Part shown: piece by piece, positions 32,094 through 36,225 of the stretch
Layout: each line of letters starts with the position of its first letter
Numbering within the stretch: position 1 is the stretch's first letter
Source: Deltaproteobacteria bacterium
GTDB lineage: Bacteria; Myxococcota_A; UBA9160; SMWR01
NCBI GenBank assembly: GCA_019310965.1
Contig: JAFDDG010000035.1
Coordinates: forward strand, 1 to 36,225
Direction of reading: 5' to 3'
DNA length: 36,225 bases
Translations under genes and position numbers: made by a program
Notes under the pieces: generated by a model
Told to the model about the DNA's origin: nothing
What the model saw: only the letters and a program-made list of their open reading frames with translations
Databases searched by the model: none

Positions 32094-32480
32094 TCAGCCG
32101 CTCTCGCGGGTGAGGATGATGCGATCGATGGCCAGCGAGACCCGGTCCCCCAGCGCCCAGGCCTCTGCATCGGCGCCGTCGAGTTCGAGGCGCAGCGGCC
32201 CGAGATCGGCTCGCAGCGGCCGCACGGAGACGATCTCGCCGTGGGCGCGGTAGCGCCAACCGTGGTCGGCCTCGAGCCCTTTGCGGGCCGTCGATGCGGC
32301 CGGGGTCCGCTCCGTCAGGTGCGGGTTGACCACGACCTCGAGTCTCGGGTTCGCAACCGGACCGGACGCTGCGGGTCGCTCTGCCGGGCTGATGCCATCG
32401 ACGACCCGGAGCCGCTGGTCATCGAGCTCGATCTCGGCCGTTCCGCCTCGGCCTTCGGTCTCGATCAGGAACACGCGCAC
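32094..32480 (-). CDS. Hypothetical small protein
   Basis: A 128-residue protein with no signal peptide or membrane helix, starting at GTG 32480 with GAGGAG 6 bases upstream. The sequence looks beta-rich and acidic at the N-terminus (VFLIETEGRGGTAEIELDDQRLRVVDG), with a central low-complexity segment, then LRLELDGADAEAWALGDRVSLAIDRIILTRESG. I recognise no family. The ribosome site and coding-like composition support a real gene; the function is open. Confidence 0.55.
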   Translation of the reverse strand: MRVFLIETEGRGGTAEIELDDQRLRVVDGISPAERPAASGPVANPRLEVVVNPHLTERTPAASTARKGLEADHGWRYRAHGEIVSVRPLRADLGPLRLELDGADAEAWALGDRVSLAIDRIILTRESG

Positions 32481-32704
32481 GTCGATCTCCTCGCCCGGTC
32501 AGCGTGGCAGCGACGGGATCCCAGCACAGCCACGCGGCGGCCACCAGCGCATGCCCCGCGAACGCCGGGCCGCGGGACTCGGACAGAATAGGCCCGCGGC
32601 GAGCACCTCGGCTCCGGAAGCCGCGCCATCGAGCTCGGAACGCGCCTGCGTTCCCGCCCCAGCGCACCCTCTGCAAGAGACCGCCGCGACCGCGCGCTCC
32701 CGTG

Positions 32705-32710
32705 TAGAAT
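32705..32710 (+). promoter_or_regulatory. Candidate -10 element (TAGAAT) for the beta-barrel/cupredoxin/cyclase operon
   Basis: TAGAAT, 28 bases before the ATG at 32739, with GGGAGG between. No clear -35 was seen. The rest of the 32481-32738 gap shows no gene. Confidence 0.45.
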
Positions 32711-32738
32711 GCCGGCACGTGCAAGGGAGGCCCGCACG

Positions 32739-33626
32739 ATGAGCCGACGAGAACGCCTGACTCTGCTCGTCATCACGCTCCTGTTGAGCAGCGGGAGCCA
32801 GAGTGCTCGGGCTGAATGGGTCGACTGGATCGCCGAAGCGCAGGCCGACGTCCAATTCACCGACAACCTGAACAACTCAGCCTTCGAAAGCGACGAGGAG
32901 CACGACGTCTTCTGGAGCATGCACGGGCGCGTGGGACGCGTCTTCCAGCTGACCGATCGCACGCGGGCAAGCCTCGCCGCGCTCGTCACCGGCCAGCTCT
33001 ACAATGACTTCGAGAAACTGGACTCGATCGAGGGCGGCGGCGAGCTCGCGCTCTTCCACAAGTTCGGCATTGGCAATGCACCCTGGGCTCGGATCTTCTT
33101 CTTCGGCGGCTACCGGCACATCCGGCAGGATGAGCGAAGCAGCCGGCTGCTCGAGACGGGCTTGACCGTCGGCAAACGCTTCTCCCCGCGCTTCGATGCG
33201 ACGCTCGGCTACCACTTCACGAATCGCGACGGCGGAAACGGCCCGAAGTCTTGGCTTGCCCGCAGCAACGTCTGGGATCAGGACTTCCACACCATCAGCC
33301 TGACGGGCAACTACCTGTTGGCCGAGCCGCTGCTCCTCTCGGTTGGGTACACCTTCTTCGTGGGGGAGTTCGACTCGGCGTGCACCTCGGACAACGTAGG
33401 CAAAGTCATAGACAACGGGCACGTGCGGGCCGCCGCCCTGGACCCGGTCTTCGGCGGCTGCGTCTACCGGCTGCACGGCACGTCGCACGCGCCCTCGGTC
33501 GACCTGAGCTACGGCATCACGGACCACATCTCCGTGAACCTCGGCTACAGCTACCGGCGCGGCAAGAAATCGAGCCTCGTCTATCACCGCCACGGCGTGC
33601 AGGGCGGCCTGATCTTCAGCTACTAG
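32739..33626 (+). CDS. Outer-membrane beta-barrel protein
   Basis: A 295-residue exported protein with Sec signal MSRRERLTLLVITLLLSSGSQSARA (cleavage after ARA). The mature part alternates short amphipathic strands with Gly/Asn/Asp turns (AEAQADVQFTDNLNNS, TRASLAALVTGQLYND, WARIFFFGGYRH, ATLGYHFTNRDG, LLLSVGYTFFVG, ISVNLGYSYRRG). It ends in an aromatic C-terminal residue (GGLIFSY), the usual signal for outer-membrane assembly. Two cysteines (ACTSD and GGCVY) may form a loop disulfide. It is the first gene of a compact operon with the cupredoxin (25-base gap) and the cyclase. The role could be substrate entry or surface binding for the system; no family can be named. Confidence 0.82.
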   Translation: MSRRERLTLLVITLLLSSGSQSARAEWVDWIAEAQADVQFTDNLNNSAFESDEEHDVFWSMHGRVGRVFQLTDRTRASLAALVTGQLYNDFEKLDSIEGGGELALFHKFGIGNAPWARIFFFGGYRHIRQDERSSRLLETGLTVGKRFSPRFDATLGYHFTNRDGGNGPKSWLARSNVWDQDFHTISLTGNYLLAEPLLLSVGYTFFVGEFDSACTSDNVGKVIDNGHVRAAALDPVFGGCVYRLHGTSHAPSVDLSYGITDHISVNLGYSYRRGKKSSLVYHRHGVQGGLIFSY

Positions 33627-33651
33627 CCCGGGGTAGGGCAGGAGGACGACG

Positions 33652-34317
33652 ATGACGCGAAGCCGGACGGCGAGAGCGGTCGCATGCTGTGCGATGTTCC
33701 TTCTGCCGCCCGCGCCCGCCTGGGCGGATTCGTTCGAGGTGGTCGTCGAGAACACCTCGGGCCAGCCGGTCGAGTTTGCCGTGGTGATCGCCACGCCCGT
33801 TGGCGGCACGCAGCCGGCACCGCCCCGCAACCCCACCGTGATCGATCAAGTCGACAAGGAGTACATTCCCTACGTGACCGCGGTGCAGGTGGGAACGAGC
33901 GTCAGCTTCCCGAACCACGATCCCTTGCGTCACCACGTGTATTCCTTCTCCGAAGCGAAGACGTTCGAGATTCCGCTCTACAAGGGCACGCCCCGCGACC
34001 CCATCCTCTTCGACAAGAGCGGCCCGGTGACGCTCGGTTGCAACATCCACGATTGGATGTCCGCCCACGTGTTCGTCTCCGAATCGCCGCACTTCGCCGT
34101 CACCGCGGCAGACGGCCGGGCTACGCTCGAAGAGGTCCCGGCGGGCGACTACGAGATAACCGTCTGGCACCCACGCCTCAAAGAGGAATCCGAGCAGACG
34201 CGCCAGCGAATCTCCCTCGCCGGCGCCCTCGGCTCGCCTCTCGGATTCACCATCGAGGAGAAGCGCGTCTGGCGGCCGCGGCGCGCGCCGGCTCGCGGCG
34301 CGGCGCTGTACCGCTGA
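33652..34317 (+). CDS. Periplasmic cupredoxin-domain protein (methylamine-utilisation-like)
   Basis: A 221-residue exported protein with signal MTRSRTARAVACCAMFLLPPAPAWA. The domain DKEYIPYVTAVQVGTSVSFPNHDPLRHHVYSF, then VTLGCNIHDWMSAHVFV, is a cupredoxin with a likely mononuclear copper site: His95 (or His94), Cys130, His133 and Met136. The C-x2-H-x2-M spacing is tighter than in plastocyanin and is usual in the proteins labelled methylamine utilisation. After it comes a short carboxypeptidase-regulatory-like strand set (DGRATLEEVPAGDYEITVWHPR) and an Arg-rich tail. It probably binds copper or transfers one electron in the periplasm. It lies between the barrel gene (25 bases) and the cyclase gene (22 bases), so a role in signal input is plausible. 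Confidence 0.88.
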   Translation: MTRSRTARAVACCAMFLLPPAPAWADSFEVVVENTSGQPVEFAVVIATPVGGTQPAPPRNPTVIDQVDKEYIPYVTAVQVGTSVSFPNHDPLRHHVYSFSEAKTFEIPLYKGTPRDPILFDKSGPVTLGCNIHDWMSAHVFVSESPHFAVTAADGRATLEEVPAGDYEITVWHPRLKEESEQTRQRISLAGALGSPLGFTIEEKRVWRPRRAPARGAALYR

Positions 34318-34339
34318 CGGCCGGCCGCGGCAGCCGCGA

Positions 34340-36225
34340 ATGCTCGCACTGAACTTCCGCAGCTTCCGGTCGCGGCTCCTCACCTTCGTCCTGGGCCTGC
34401 TCGTGTTGGTGCAGGGTGCCGTGCTGCTCTCGGTCAACGCGGCGAACATCCGTGTGGCACGCGGGAACATCGGCGAGGCCCTCGAGCTCACCGCCACGGC
34501 TTTCCGAAGCTCGTTGGGCGTGCGGGAACAGATCCTGCTGGAGAAGGCGCACCTGCTCTCCGGAGACTTCGCCTTCAAGGAGGCGAGCGCGACGGGCGAT
34601 CACTTGACACTGCTCTCAGCGCTCGAGAACCACCAGACCCGCGTCGGCGCGAACGTGATGATGTTGATCGACATGCAGGACCAAGTGCTGGCCGACACGT
34701 TGCACCCCGACGATCACGGTCGGCCTTCACCGCTGCGGCCGCTCGTCCTCGCAGCCATGGCAAGTGAGTTCGGTGAGGCTTCGTCCATCGAGCCTATCGA
34801 CGGCCGGCCCTATCAGCTGGTAGTCGTACCGCTCTTCACGCCGGAGCCCAGCGCCTGGATCGCAATCGGCTACGCGCTCGACGATGCCTTCGCGGAGCAG
34901 CTGCGCCGCGAGACGAAGACCCACGTCTCCCTGCTCTGGCTCCTCGACGACGAGTGGCAGCTGTTCGGCTCGACGCTCACTCCCGGGCCGCGGGAGGAAC
35001 TGATGCGCGCGCTCCCGCCCGACGTTGCGGCCGCCCAGGCCACTGCGTCGCTCGATCTCGGCGGGGCGGAGTTCGTTTCCTTGTTCGCACCGGTGGCCAA
35101 CGCCCAGACCGAGGTGGTGGCGGTATTGCAGCGCTCCTTCGCCGAGGCCCTCGCGCCTTTCCTGCGCTTGCGCACTCCGTTATGGATGATTTTCGCGCTC
35201 GGGATCGCCTTCTCAGTGACGGGCGGTGTGTTGCTGGCAACGCGCGTAACACGGCCGGTGGCGGGGCTCGCACGCGGTGCGCGGCGCATCGCGGCGGGCG
35301 ACTACGCCACGCCGGTCGAGGTGGAGCAGCACGACGAACTCGGCGAGCTCGCCAGCTCCTTCAACCACATGATGAAGGGCCTGGCCGAGCGCGACCGTGT
35401 GCGGGAAATGCTCGGCAAGGTGGTCTCCCCGGAGATCGCCGAAGAGCTGCTGAGCAAGGAGATCGAGCTCGGCGGCGAAGAGCGCGAGGTATCGGTGCTC
35501 TTCACCGACGTGCGAGACTTCTCCGCCGTGGCGGAGAGCATGTCGCCCCAGGAGCTGGTGGCGCTCCTCAACACGTACCTCACCTGGCTGACCGCAATCG
35601 TCGAGCGCCACGGGGGCGTGGTCGAGCAGTACGTCGGCGACGCGGTGATGGCGCTCTTCGGCGCGCCGTTGCAGCATGACGACGACGCCCTGCGCGCCGT
35701 TCGCGTGGCCCTCGAGCTTTGCGGCGCCCTCCCCGAGATCAACCGGAAGATCGCCCGCCTCGGCGGCCGCACACTGGCCATGGGGGTCGGCATCCACACC
35801 GACGTGGTCGTCGCCGGCAATATCGGCTCTCCGAGCCGGCTCAACTACAAAGTGGTGGGTGACGGCGTGAACCTCGCGTCTCGGCTCGAGGGCTTGACGA
35901 AGCGCTACCGGGTGGGCGCGATCGTGAGCCGCTCCACCATGGAGGCGTGTCCGGGCATCGTCTTCCGCGAGCTCGATCGCGTGCGCGTCAAGGGACGCGC
36001 CACGCCCGTACAGATCTACCAGCCGATGGGCATGGTCGGGGAGCTCGAGGCCTCCGCCGAGGAGCTGCTGGCCACCCACGCCGAGGCGCTCCGCCACTAC
36101 CGCGCGCGGAATTGGGAGCGGGCCGAGAAACTCTTCCTGAGCCTCGAACGCCTGGATCCCCACTCCCTGGTCTACAGCCTGTATCGGAAGCGAACACTGA
36201 GCTTCCGTGAGTCCACGCCACCTCC
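34340..36225 (+). CDS. Sensor-HAMP-class III nucleotide cyclase (3' end beyond window)
   Basis: At least 628 residues; no stop before the window ends. Two transmembrane helices (about 12-32 and 281-301) flank a ~250-residue periplasmic sensor of CACHE-like size. A HAMP linker (302-352) and the class III cyclase domain (380-560) follow. Metal Asp390 (VLFTDVRDFS) and Asp434 (YVGDAVMALFGAP) and the transition-state pair Asn511/Arg515 (GDGVNLASRLEG) are present, so catalysis is expected. The purine-contacting positions differ from canonical adenylate cyclases: Gln430 where Lys is usual, and Lys504 where Asp or Thr is usual (aligned by eye), so substrate preference is uncertain. The C-terminal tail (ATHAEALRHYRARNWERAEKLF) is TPR-like. 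It is third in the operon after the cupredoxin. Confidence 0.92.
   Translation, partial: MLALNFRSFRSRLLTFVLGLLVLVQGAVLLSVNAANIRVARGNIGEALELTATAFRSSLGVREQILLEKAHLLSGDFAFKEASATGDHLTLLSALENHQTRVGANVMMLIDMQDQVLADTLHPDDHGRPSPLRPLVLAAMASEFGEASSIEPIDGRPYQLVVVPLFTPEPSAWIAIGYALDDAFAEQLRRETKTHVSLLWLLDDEWQLFGSTLTPGPREELMRALPPDVAAAQATASLDLGGAEFVSLFAPVANAQTEVVAVLQRSFAEALAPFLRLRTPLWMIFALGIAFSVTGGVLLATRVTRPVAGLARGARRIAAGDYATPVEVEQHDELGELASSFNHMMKGLAERDRVREMLGKVVSPEIAEELLSKEIELGGEEREVSVLFTDVRDFSAVAESMSPQELVALLNTYLTWLTAIVERHGGVVEQYVGDAVMALFGAPLQHDDDALRAVRVALELCGALPEINRKIARLGGRTLAMGVGIHTDVVVAGNIGSPSRLNYKVVGDGVNLASRLEGLTKRYRVGAIVSRSTMEACPGIVFRELDRVRVKGRATPVQIYQPMGMVGELEASAEELLATHAEALRHYRARNWERAEKLFLSLERLDPHSLVYSLYRKRTLSFRESTPP

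Noticed and set aside
1-36225. tRNA, rRNA or other structured RNA genes
   Set aside because: No cloverleaf with TTCGA-type loop or rRNA-like stretch was recognised in the gene gaps.

Overview
The window looks like chromosome of a high-GC Gram-negative bacterium (roughly two thirds G+C by eye). The evidence is Sec signal peptides, two lipoproteins, an outer-membrane beta-barrel, a DksA/TraR protein and a PEP-CTERM sorting tail. The mix of cytochrome P450, luciferase-like (F420/FMN) oxidoreductase, phytanoyl-CoA dioxygenase, SDRs, enoyl-CoA hydratase and DUF2889 recalls soil or marine deltaproteobacterial-type lineages such as Myxococcota or Binatota. That placement is inference. No rRNA, tRNA, CRISPR array, transposase, integrase or phage gene was seen, so this reads as ordinary chromosome with small operons.

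Layout. (1) 1-600: 3' half of an NAD-dependent epimerase gene whose frame is broken by an 11-bp tandem duplication. (2) 626-6131, minus: a two-gene operon of a 1408-residue PPDK-like phosphotransferase (ATP-grasp plus phosphohistidine domain, no PEP/pyruvate barrel) and a long divergent GAPDH. (3) 6537-11151: a steroid/lipid-flavoured oxidative cluster of P450, stand-alone NqrB/RnfD-like membrane protein, 3-alpha-hydroxysteroid-dehydrogenase-like SDR, cupin and luciferase-like oxidoreductase. (4) 11176-14413, minus: alpha/beta hydrolase, SCP2-phytanoyl dioxygenase, DUF2889 protein and a small PEP-CTERM protein. (5) 14579-16253: homocysteine S-methyltransferase and an SDR, convergent. (6) 16675-22033, plus: a UvrD-like helicase abutting a DUF763 protein, then an exported SnoaL-like protein with a cobalamin-type radical SAM enzyme. 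(7) 22054-25536, minus: enoyl-CoA hydratase, then a copper nitrite reductase operon (NTF2-like lipoprotein, SCO copper chaperone, NirK) closed by a clear intrinsic terminator. (8) 25786-29131: divergent NAD-malic enzyme and membrane-anchored glutamate-synthase-type flavoprotein. (9) 29273-32480: single-haem lipoprotein, small membrane proteins, a DksA-like zinc-finger protein and an unknown. (10) 32739-36225, plus: outer-membrane beta-barrel, periplasmic cupredoxin and HAMP-class III nucleotide cyclase; the cyclase runs off the window.

Between genes, a long hairpin repeat occurs twice (7805-7891 and 29183-29271), both times just past gene ends, like a REP or MITE element. A TAGAAT hexamer recurs just upstream of several start codons and probably marks the housekeeping -10 element; for the luciferase-like gene its spacing suggests a leaderless transcript. 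The observations most worth following are the truncated PPDK-like/GAPDH operon, the beta-barrel/cupredoxin/cyclase operon, the UvrD-DUF763 pair, the dispersed hairpin and the duplication-inactivated epimerase.
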